5,057 bases of DNA from Bacillota bacterium (lineage in GTDB: Bacteria > Bacillota > Clostridia > Lachnospirales > Lachnospiraceae), in assembly GCA_023435505.1 (NCBI GenBank), contig JAEYRR010000166.1, forward strand, positions 1 to 5,057, written 5' to 3'. A program made the translations under genes and the position numbers. The notes beneath the pieces were generated by a model. It saw nothing but the letters and a program-made list of their open reading frames with translations. It had not been told where the DNA came from and made no database searches. The stretch's first letter is position 1; each line of letters opens with the position of its first letter. Below are positions 1 through 4,336 of the stretch, in pieces.

Positions 1-169
1 CTTAATGGAGTATGGAATTGTGAATGGAAAAGATATCTATCTATATGGGGAAAAAATAAAGGCAGCATTAATCAGTTCTACCAGGAAATTAAGTAGTTAT
101 ACCGTGTACCCCAATGAGACATTAGGATTTGGAGCATTATGTTTAAGAGATGCATTAGCTTTTATATAG
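1..169 (+). CDS. C-terminal fragment of an S8 family (subtilisin-like, Csp-type) peptidase
   Basis: This is an open frame entering from the left edge (frame starts at base 2) and ending at TAG 167-169, which leaves 55 residues. It reads GIVNGKDIYLYGEKIKAALI, then a YPNETLGFGALCLRDAL segment just before the stop. From memory, this matches the C-terminal tail of clostridial S8 peptidases of the CspB-like group: G-I-V-x-G-x-D-x-Y-x-Y-G-E-K, then Y-P-N-x-x-x-G-x-G-x-L-C-x-R-D. In that family the catalytic Ser lies a short way upstream of this tail, so the Asp, His and Ser of the triad are all outside the window and activity cannot be judged. No hairpin terminator follows; the promoter of the next gene starts 12 bases after the stop. 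The assignment rests on a short tail, so it is likely but not certain. Confidence 0.68.
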   Translation, partial: LMEYGIVNGKDIYLYGEKIKAALISSTRKLSSYTVYPNETLGFGALCLRDALAFI

Positions 170-181
170 CAGTAGGTGAAC

Positions 182-210
182 TTGACTTTACATTTATATT
201 AGCTTACTAT
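182..210 (+). promoter_or_regulatory. Sigma-A-type promoter of the aldo/keto reductase gene
   Basis: The -35 is TTGACT (182-187) and the -10 is TACTAT (205-210), with an exact 17-base spacer. Each hexamer has 5 of 6 consensus bases. Transcription would start near 217, giving a leader of about 17 bases that contains the AGGAGG ribosome binding site at 221-226. I see no clear operator overlapping it. Confidence 0.7.
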
Positions 211-233
211 ACAGGTAAAAAGGAGGAGTACCA

Positions 234-1088
234 ATGAACATCAGTAAAGAGTATTTCACGTTAACCAATGGGGTAAACATTCCTTGTCTTACCTATGGAA
301 CTTATAAAGCGGCTACAGAGAACGCAGATAACATTAGTTTAGCCATTGATGCAGGATATCGTTCTTTTGATACTGCCTCATTCTATGGAACAGAGACCTT
401 CCTTGCTGAGGCCATTCATAAAAGTGGATTGAATCGAGAGGAATTTTTCATTACCTCAAAGGTTTGGAAGACTGAGATGGGATATCATAATACAAAAGAG
501 GCGTTTTCCCGCACGCTTTATAATCTTAAGACGGATTATTTGGATCTGTACCTGATTCACTGGCCAATTCCAGAGGTAGGATATGAGAACTGGGAAGAGC
601 TTAATCTTGATACCTGGAGAGCTATGGAGGAATTATATCGAGAAGGATATATACGGGCTATCGGGTTAAGTAATTTTTTGCCTCATCATATTGAACCATT
701 AATAAAAGGAGCAGAAATACTCCCGATGATCAATCAGCTGGAGATTCACCCGGGATATACCCAGGAAGCTGCCGTAGCCTATTGTAAAAAGCATAACATT
801 CAGGTCCAGGCTTGGAGTCCTATAGGAAGAACCAGAGTGTTAAAGGATGAATTAATCTTAAAGCTAGCAGATAAATATCAGGTTTCACCGGCTCAGTTGT
901 GTCTAAGGTATGAATTGCAAAAAGGAATTATTCCGCTGCCTAAATCCTCATCCTTAGAAAGAATGAAAGAAAACCAGAATATTTTCTCGTTCACGATTTC
1001 TGTGGAAGATATGTATCGTATAGATACTATGCCACAAACCGGATGGTCAGGAGAACATCCAGATCGAGTAAGAGTGGCTATCTCATGA
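234..1088 (+). CDS. Aldo/keto reductase
   Basis: This is a soluble 284-aa NAD(P)H-dependent aldo/keto reductase, expected to be a cytosolic TIM barrel reducing aldehydes or ketones to alcohols. The catalytic tetrad is visible: D46 and Y51 in GYRSFDTASFYGTE (41-54), K76 in ITSKVW, and H109 in LYLIHWP. Cofactor-binding elements are GLSNF (144-148), Q168 in INQLEIHP, AWSPIG (193-198) and the C-terminal IPLPKSSSLERMKEN (233-247). In this family the Lys and Arg of that last motif (K237, R243) favour NADPH. The length is normal for bacterial AKRs, and the end SGEHPDRV is typical of the Firmicute YvgN/dkgA-like group. AGGAGG at 221-226 lies 7 bases before the ATG and fixes the start. The gene has its own promoter. 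The true substrate (methylglyoxal, sugar aldehydes or others) cannot be read from the sequence. Confidence 0.95.
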   Translation: MNISKEYFTLTNGVNIPCLTYGTYKAATENADNISLAIDAGYRSFDTASFYGTETFLAEAIHKSGLNREEFFITSKVWKTEMGYHNTKEAFSRTLYNLKTDYLDLYLIHWPIPEVGYENWEELNLDTWRAMEELYREGYIRAIGLSNFLPHHIEPLIKGAEILPMINQLEIHPGYTQEAAVAYCKKHNIQVQAWSPIGRTRVLKDELILKLADKYQVSPAQLCLRYELQKGIIPLPKSSSLERMKENQNIFSFTISVEDMYRIDTMPQTGWSGEHPDRVRVAIS

Positions 1089-1109
1089 GTATATTTGGAC
1101 AGATTAGTA

Positions 1110-1140
1110 AATACTAGTTGCATATCTACGAACTAGTATT
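1110..1140. repeat. Perfect 10-bp inverted repeat, possible operator
   Basis: The arms AATACTAGTT (1110-1119) and AACTAGTATT (1131-1140) are exact reverse complements around an 11-base centre. The repeat sits 22 bases after the aldo/keto reductase stop and 24 bases before the next ATG. No T-run follows on either strand, so it does not look like a terminator. A protein-binding site or an mRNA hairpin between two cotranscribed genes is more likely. I found no good -35/-10 pair around it, so the downstream gene may be read from the reductase promoter. Confidence 0.55.
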
Positions 1141-1163
1141 AGACAGAGTAGAGAGGAAAAACA

Positions 1164-1766
1164 ATGAGCGCTTTTTTAGGACCGATACACAATTGGTTAT
1201 TTCATAAAATACTATTTCAGGACCAACTAACGGCTGCTATCATAGAGGGAGCTGAGGAGAAAGGCTACAATCCAGAATTAAAGAGAGAGGTAGACAACCG
1301 TTATGGTAGTCTGCCTAAGGGTGAACTTAAGGATATTATTGATGAGTCCAATATACATGGTTGGCTACAGAATCAGGTAACCTTGGTGGAATACAGACTC
1401 GCTTATGTTGTAACTACACTTCTCAAAGAAGATCAGGAAAGACTAAATTGTATCATGGATATTGCCTACAATTATGGAAAAGCCCATGGGATAGATGCAG
1501 GAGCTACAGCTAGAATGGCCTATGATCTACTAGAAGACAGCCTTCTTAATGGTATGCCTTGTGACCATGTAAATAAAGTTACACAGGAGTCCAATGAGAA
1601 AATATGCTGGGAGCAGACTTTGGATATCCATGAGCCGTACTGGGCTGAGATAGGTGGTAAAATCAAGTATTACTACGATATAAGGGAAGCTCTCATAAAA
1701 GGAATGATAGCTGGAAGTAAGATTACATTTTACCGGATCAATGATGGAAAATATGTGCTATGTTAA
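1164..1766 (+). CDS. Uncharacterised 200-aa protein
   Basis: I do not recognise a named family, although the N-terminus (FLGPIHNWLFHKI, 4-16) and the segment SNIHGWLQNQVTLVEYRLAYVV (62-83) feel like a conserved clostridial hypothetical. The protein is soluble and mostly helical by eye, with no signal peptide or membrane span. Possible ligand residues are H9, H14, H65, C133 and H135 (in PCDHVNK), C148 and W149 (in ICWEQTLDIHEPYW), H156 and the terminal C200. The cluster 133-160 followed by YYYDIREALIKG (169-180) is the most motif-like part. The ATG is preceded by GAGAGG (1151-1156) at 7 bases. The gene follows the aldo/keto reductase by 75 bases on the same strand, with an inverted repeat between them, and ends at a strong terminator. 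A role in metal or cofactor handling is conceivable from the His/Cys pattern, but nothing proves it. Confidence 0.8.
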   Translation: MSAFLGPIHNWLFHKILFQDQLTAAIIEGAEEKGYNPELKREVDNRYGSLPKGELKDIIDESNIHGWLQNQVTLVEYRLAYVVTTLLKEDQERLNCIMDIAYNYGKAHGIDAGATARMAYDLLEDSLLNGMPCDHVNKVTQESNEKICWEQTLDIHEPYWAEIGGKIKYYYDIREALIKGMIAGSKITFYRINDGKYVLC

Positions 1767-1773
1767 AATTAGC

Positions 1774-1814
1774 AAGGAGCCTTCTTATTGATATAAGAGG
1801 GCTCCTTATTTTTT
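1774..1814 (+). terminator. Rho-independent terminator, possibly bidirectional
   Basis: A 15-bp stem pairs 1774-1788 with 1793-1807 around the 4-base loop TGAT, with one G-T wobble. It starts 8 bases after the stop of the 200-aa gene, and six T residues follow at 1809-1814. The converging cupin gene ends at 1819, so on the minus strand the same hairpin is met just after that stop, followed by a shorter T stretch (the complement of AAAA at 1765-1768). It can plausibly end both transcripts. Confidence 0.9.
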
Positions 1815-1818
1815 ATGT

Positions 1819-2151
1819 CTAAAAGACTACTACCAGTAACATCTTAAAATTCTCCTTGCCGTATACAGCATGGGGATGTTTGGCTGGCATTACAATAGTG
1901 TCTCCTTCTTTTAACTCATACTCAATTCCATCAATGGTAATTCTTCCTATACCATCTAAGCAGGTAACCATGGCATCTCCACCGGATTCGTGGGTACTGA
2001 TTTCCTCTCCTTTAGAAAATGCAAATAATGTGATACTGACGTAAGGATTTTGAGCTAACGTCTTACTAACTACTTGGCCCTCCTGATACGTCACCTGCTC
2101 CTTAAGGGATAAAATCTCAGATTTATTTATATTTTTCATAAGCGATGACAT
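1819..2151 (-). CDS. Small single-domain cupin protein
   Basis: This is a compact beta-barrel cupin of about 110 aa. Numbered from the first possible ATG (2154), cupin motif 1 spans KGEEISTHESGGDAMVTCLDG (48-68), with H55 as likely metal ligand and D60 in the GDA turn. Motif 2 is EGDTIVMPAKHPHAVYG (83-99), with H93 and H95. Very similar cupins ending in ENFKMLLVVVF are common in anaerobic Firmicutes, and their substrate is generally unknown. There is no signal peptide, so it should be cytosolic. Two adjacent ATGs exist. AGGAGG (complement of 2159-2164) is 4 bases from the first (2154) and 7 from the second (2151), so I prefer the second; the difference is one residue. The gene diverges from DUF3793 and converges on the 200-aa gene. 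A sensing or small-molecule binding role is as possible as an enzymatic one. Confidence 0.9.
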   Translation of the reverse strand: MSSLMKNINKSEILSLKEQVTYQEGQVVSKTLAQNPYVSITLFAFSKGEEISTHESGGDAMVTCLDGIGRITIDGIEYELKEGDTIVMPAKHPHAVYGKENFKMLLVVVF

Positions 2152-2184
2152 CATAATACCTCCTTTTCTAATCTTTGTAGGGCT

Positions 2185-2193
2185 ATTTTATCA
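2185..2193 (-). promoter_or_regulatory. Candidate extended -10 promoter element of the cupin gene
   Basis: On the minus strand TGATAAAAT (complement of 2185-2193) gives a TG-n extended -10 element with hexamer TAAAAT, 31 bases upstream of the first ATG. No convincing -35 lies at the right distance, as is often true of extended -10 promoters. This is a weak call. Confidence 0.35.
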
Positions 2194-2212
2194 TGAGTTT
2201 TATAGTAAAATC

Positions 2213-2267
2213 TGTAACATTTGTGACGTGATATATCTTTAATCCTATAAAAACCATAGATGTTACA
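2213..2267. repeat. Inverted 8-bp half-sites flanking the DUF3793 promoter
   Basis: TGTAACAT (2213-2220) and ATGTTACA (2260-2267) are exact reverse complements, 39 bases apart. One lies upstream of the candidate DUF3793 -35, the other at its likely transcription start. The first is followed at once by TTGTGAC, which resembles a second direct copy. The pair could be separated operator half-sites for a regulator of the divergent cupin/DUF3793 pair, or a chance match in AT-rich DNA. Confidence 0.35.
2223..2251 (+). promoter_or_regulatory. Candidate promoter of the DUF3793 gene
   Basis: GTGACG (2223-2228) and TATAAA (2246-2251) are separated by 17 bases; they have 4 of 6 and 5 of 6 consensus bases. 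Transcription would start near 2258, leaving a leader of about 50 bases. This makes the upstream in-frame ATG at 2260 an unlikely start. Confidence 0.45.
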
Positions 2268-2300
2268 CATAATAATGAAGTCAGCTAACATAAATCTGAA

Positions 2301-2306
2301 AGGGAG
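2301..2306 (+). promoter_or_regulatory. Ribosome binding site that decides the DUF3793 start
   Basis: AGGGAG (within AAAGGGAG) lies 4 bases before the ATG at 2311. The upstream ATG at 2260 has only AT-rich, purine-poor sequence before it, so the 205-residue form is preferred over the 222-residue form. Confidence 0.6.
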
Positions 2307-2310
2307 AACA

Positions 2311-2928
2311 ATGAATCACTTTATTACACATCCAGCAATGAAAATGGATCTAAACAATATAGAAATTCAGCTGGCACTGTATTGTGCTCCTGTAATCACT
2401 GGTTTAAAGGTTTCCAACCTACTTATCCTTAAGACTGGCTATCTACCTTCCTTTAAAGGGATAATGGATAAATCTAAGCTTTCGTATTACATGTTAAGAG
2501 AGACAGACTGCAGAACCATCCTCCTTTTATATAATGAATGTTTGTTAAAGACTTATCTGAAACAGGAAGAAATCATGGTATTTCTAAAGGACAGAGGATA
2601 TAGGCTGTTAGACCTTAATGACATTCTTTCTTTTTTTAAAAGACGCTATGAGGTTTATCATACAGGAAAGGGAGAATTTCCTCATGAACTAGGGCTTATA
2701 CTGGGGTATCCCCTTGAAGATGTAGAGGGATTTGTAAAATATAGAGGTAAATATAGCCTTTATACAGGGTATTGGAAGGTTTATGGGCATTTGCCCCTTA
2801 AGAGGCACCTGTTTTCTGAGTATGACTCAGCAAAAGATAGGGTGATTAAACTACTGGAAGATGGGCTAACAATGAGCGAGATTATGAATGGATTCGGTGT
2901 GTGGTATCCTGTTGACCAAGTAAAATAA
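2311..2928 (+). CDS. DUF3793 family protein
   Basis: This is a 205-aa soluble protein of unknown function, recognised as DUF3793 from its motifs: CAPVITGLK (25-33), the central LLLYNECLL (71-79), the core FPHELGLILGYPLEDVEGF (123-141) and GYWKVYG (153-159). The final stretch (SAKDRVIKLLEDGLTMSEIM) is helical. No signal peptide or membrane span is present. An in-frame ATG at 2260 would add 17 residues, but it has no ribosome binding site and lies at the predicted transcription start. The ATG at 2311 has AAAGGGAG (2299-2306) just upstream and gives the expected family N-terminus. The gene diverges from the cupin and precedes the ZIP transporter, whose -35 lies inside its last codons, with 54 bases between the two coding regions. 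No terminator separates them, so some readthrough into the transporter is likely. The family's biochemical role is unknown to me; any link to metals is inferred from position. Confidence 0.9.
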   Translation: MNHFITHPAMKMDLNNIEIQLALYCAPVITGLKVSNLLILKTGYLPSFKGIMDKSKLSYYMLRETDCRTILLLYNECLLKTYLKQEEIMVFLKDRGYRLLDLNDILSFFKRRYEVYHTGKGEFPHELGLILGYPLEDVEGFVKYRGKYSLYTGYWKVYGHLPLKRHLFSEYDSAKDRVIKLLEDGLTMSEIMNGFGVWYPVDQVK

Positions 2929-2940
2929 ATGATATATAAT
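2912..2940 (+). promoter_or_regulatory. Strong promoter of the ZIP transporter gene
   Basis: The -35 TTGACC (2912-2917, 5 of 6) and a perfect -10 TATAAT (2935-2940) have a 17-base spacer. The -35 lies inside the last codons of DUF3793. Transcription should start near 2947, directly at the palindrome that follows. Confidence 0.8.
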
Positions 2941-2946
2941 GTAGAC

Positions 2947-2965
2947 AAAGTTAGATACTGCTAAC
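2947..2965. promoter_or_regulatory. Operator-like palindrome at the ZIP transcription start
   Basis: AAAGTTAG (2947-2954), six bases, then CTAAC (2961-2965) form a GTTAG-N6-CTAAC palindrome starting 6 to 7 bases after the -10. The same sequence at the same place occurs at the DUF2325 promoter (3874-3894). A repressor bound here would cover the start site. The arms recall the GTTAG/CTAAC core of DtxR/IdeR iron boxes, but the six-base gap differs from that family's usual one-base centre, so the regulator is unknown. Confidence 0.6.
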
Positions 2966-2982
2966 GATAAGGAGGCTAAGAA

Positions 2983-3765
2983 ATGTCGTATCAAGTTATA
3001 GAAGGTATACTAATCCCTTTTATAGGAACAACGCTAGGTGCTGCTTGCGTCTTTTTTGTTAGAAAATCTATTCCGGATAAGCTTCAACGTGCTTTGACCG
3101 GCTTTGCTGCCGGAGTTATGGTGGCAGCTTCAATATGGAGTTTATTGTTGCCGGCATTAGACCACGCGGCCTCTAAAGGGAAGCTTGCCTTTGTTCCGGC
3201 TGTTGTAGGATTTTGGCTGGGTATTCTGTTTCTTTTGTTATTGGACCATATCATTCCCCATTTACATAGAAAAAGTCAAGAGGCTGAAGGGCCAAAAAGT
3301 AATCTTAGCAAACGTACTATGTTGGTATTGGCAGTCGCATTACATAATATTCCGGAGGGTATGGCAGTTGGAGTGGTTTTTGCCGGCTTTATAGCAGGTG
3401 ATACTAACATATCTTTAATGGGTGCTCTTGTTTTATCACTAGGTATTGCTATACAGAACTTTCCTGAAGGGGCAATCATTTCTATGCCTTTATATACAGA
3501 GGGAGTGCCTAAGAAGAAGGCTTTTGGCCTAGGAGTAGCTTCTGGAGTGGTAGAACCCCTAGGAGCCTTAGTAACGGTTGCAGCGGCTGGAATTATAGTG
3601 CCTGCTTTACCGTATTTATTAAGTTTTGCAGCTGGTGCCATGATTTACGTAGTAATCGAGGAATTGATTCCGGAGATGTCTGAAGGAGGGCATTCTAATA
3701 TTGGTACGGTGTCATTTGCGGTTGGATTTACTTTGATGATGATATTAGATATTACACTTGGATAG
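2983..3765 (+). CDS. ZIP family divalent metal transporter (GufA/ZupT-like)
   Basis: This 260-aa polytopic inner membrane protein is expected to import zinc or another divalent metal (Fe, Mn). By eye there are about eight hydrophobic segments, with a charged loop near 94-112 (HLHRKSQEAEGPKSNLSKR) between the third and fourth. The metal site is visible as HNIPEG (H121, N122, E125) in the fourth segment, QNFPEG (Q158, N159, E162) in the fifth, and E191 in GVVEPLG. The Q-N-x-P-E-G form is that of the GufA branch, which includes BbZIP; the Q158 to E191 distance of 33 equals the one I recall for BbZIP Q207 to E240. EELIPEM (226-232) near the end is also conserved. GGAGG (2971-2975) lies 7 bases before the ATG. 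The gene has its own strong promoter with an operator-like palindrome, and a terminator, so it is probably a single regulated unit. Metal preference cannot be read from the sequence. Confidence 0.95.
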   Translation: MSYQVIEGILIPFIGTTLGAACVFFVRKSIPDKLQRALTGFAAGVMVAASIWSLLLPALDHAASKGKLAFVPAVVGFWLGILFLLLLDHIIPHLHRKSQEAEGPKSNLSKRTMLVLAVALHNIPEGMAVGVVFAGFIAGDTNISLMGALVLSLGIAIQNFPEGAIISMPLYTEGVPKKKAFGLGVASGVVEPLGALVTVAAAGIIVPALPYLLSFAAGAMIYVVIEELIPEMSEGGHSNIGTVSFAVGFTLMMILDITLG

Positions 3766-3778
3766 TATCGCGTTATAT

Positions 3779-3830
3779 AAAGCTGATGGATCTTAACTTA
3801 GGTTAGAGATTTATCAGCTTTTTTGTTTTT
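3779..3830 (+). terminator. Rho-independent terminator of the ZIP gene
   Basis: AAAGCTGAT (3779-3787) pairs with ATCAGCTTT (3813-3821). The inner part (TCTTAAC against GTTAGAGA) also pairs partly. The right arm runs into T residues to 3824 and, after one G, five more T. The hairpin begins 13 bases after the stop codon. Confidence 0.88.
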
Positions 3831-3839
3831 AGAAAAAAC

Positions 3840-3868
3840 TTGACAAATATCAAAAGATTAGATAAACT
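3840..3868 (+). promoter_or_regulatory. Promoter of the DUF2325 gene
   Basis: A perfect -35 TTGACA (3840-3845) and a -10 TAAACT (3863-3868, 4 of 6) are 17 bases apart. The predicted start, near 3875, is the first base or so of the palindrome that follows. The layout is the same as at the ZIP promoter. Confidence 0.7.
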
Positions 3869-3873
3869 AAACC

Positions 3874-3894
3874 AAAGTTAGCAATAACTAACTT
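3874..3894. promoter_or_regulatory. Operator-like palindrome at the DUF2325 transcription start
   Basis: The arms AAGTTAG (3875-3881) and CTAACTT (3888-3894) are exact reverse complements around six bases. With the A at 3874 this shares AAAGTTAG-N6-CTAAC with the site at the ZIP promoter, at nearly the same distance from the -10 (6 bases here against 7 or fewer there). It is the more perfect of the two copies. A common repressor is the simplest reading; the regulator is not encoded in the window. Confidence 0.65.
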
Positions 3895-3935
3895 ATGAAA
3901 AAGTATAAAAATTAATATATAGTAGGATGGTGTAT

Positions 3936-4214
3936 ATGAGCGTTGTAATAGTAGGTGGACATGACCGAATGGTCAGTGAATATAAAAAGATTTGTAATCG
4001 TTTTAATTGTAAGGCAAAGGTTTTTACCCAGATGTCAGCGAAACTCGCAAGTCAAATTGGCTCCCCTGATTTGATAATCTTATTTACCAATACGGTATCT
4101 CACAAAATGGTTCGATGTGCCATTGCTGAAGCAGAAAGGTGTAAGGCTAACATAATTAGAAGCCATACTAGTAGCAAAAGTGCACTAAATGAAATATTAA
4201 GCACAATACGCTAG
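3936..4214 (+). CDS. DUF2325 family protein
   Basis: This is a small soluble protein of 92 aa and unknown function, recognised as DUF2325. It starts MSVVIVGGHDRM, with the hallmark VGGHDRM (6-12), continues with CKAKVFTQMS, IGSPDLIILFTNTVSHKMV, and ends with the conserved R-S-H-T-S-S-x-S-A-L motif. By eye it alternates beta strands and helices in a small Rossmann-like fold, with C22, C25 and C62 among possible functional residues. An in-frame ATG at 3927 would add three residues, but it has no ribosome binding site and overlaps AGGA (3924-3927), which is the likely site for the ATG at 3936. The gene is monocistronic by layout: a terminator precedes it, its own promoter and palindrome drive it, and a new leader follows. 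Its shared operator with the ZIP gene suggests a metal-linked condition, which is inference. Confidence 0.92.
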   Translation: MSVVIVGGHDRMVSEYKKICNRFNCKAKVFTQMSAKLASQIGSPDLIILFTNTVSHKMVRCAIAEAERCKANIIRSHTSSKSALNEILSTIR

Positions 4215-4263
4215 TAAATTAGTACTAGTAATTTGCTGAAAAAATGGTTAAAATAATATTATT
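4212..4263. repeat. Imperfect hairpin and AT palindrome between DUF2325 and the sensor gene
   Basis: TAGTAAATTA (4212-4221) can pair with TAATTTGCTG (4229-4238) with two G-T pairs. It begins on the DUF2325 stop codon, but no T-run follows, so a terminator is doubtful. Further on, AATAATATTATT (4252-4263) is a perfect 12-base palindrome made only of A and T. Both may be chance in AT-rich DNA. Confidence 0.3.
4233..4262 (+). promoter_or_regulatory. Weak candidate promoter of the sensor gene
   Basis: TTGCTG (4233-4238) and TATTAT (4257-4262) are 18 bases apart; the -10 is good, the -35 poor. TAGAAT at 4272-4277 is an alternative -10 without a fitting -35. A leader of about 70 bases would follow. 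Confidence 0.28.
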
Positions 4264-4323
4264 GAATATAGTAGAATAGCCGACATATGGTAAAGGTACA
4301 TACATTTGAGAGATACCCATTTT

Positions 4324-4328
4324 GGAGG
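4324..4328 (+). promoter_or_regulatory. Ribosome binding site supporting a TTG start
   Basis: GGAGG lies 8 bases before TTG at 4337. No in-frame ATG occurs near this site. The first internal ATG falls inside the first beta strand of the domain, so TTG is the best start. Confidence 0.65.
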
Positions 4329-4336
4329 TGCAAAGT

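Noticed and set aside
893..1123. 76-codon minus-strand frame over the end of the aldo/keto reductase
   Set aside because: It is antisense to a well-supported gene, without a ribosome binding site or family resemblance.
1110..1140. Inverted repeat read as a terminator of the aldo/keto reductase
   Set aside because: The stem is AT-rich with an 11-base loop and no T-run follows, so it was listed as a repeat or operator instead.
2285..2289. Lone CTAAC upstream of DUF3793 as a third operator
   Set aside because: There is no GTTAG arm at the matching distance, so it is a half-site at most.
2947..2965. Palindrome read as a classical DtxR/IdeR iron box
   Set aside because: Those boxes have a one-base centre between GTTAG and CTAAC arms; here the gap is six bases, so only a loose resemblance is claimed.
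3276..3641. 121-codon open frame on the minus strand
   Set aside because: It lies wholly inside the ZIP gene on the opposite strand, has no recognisable motif, and has an amino-acid make-up typical of an antisense shadow.
3793..3806. TTAAC-TTAG-GTTAG inside the ZIP terminator as a third operator copy
   Set aside because: The arms are in a different order and spacing, and the sequence is explained by the inner pairing of the terminator stem.
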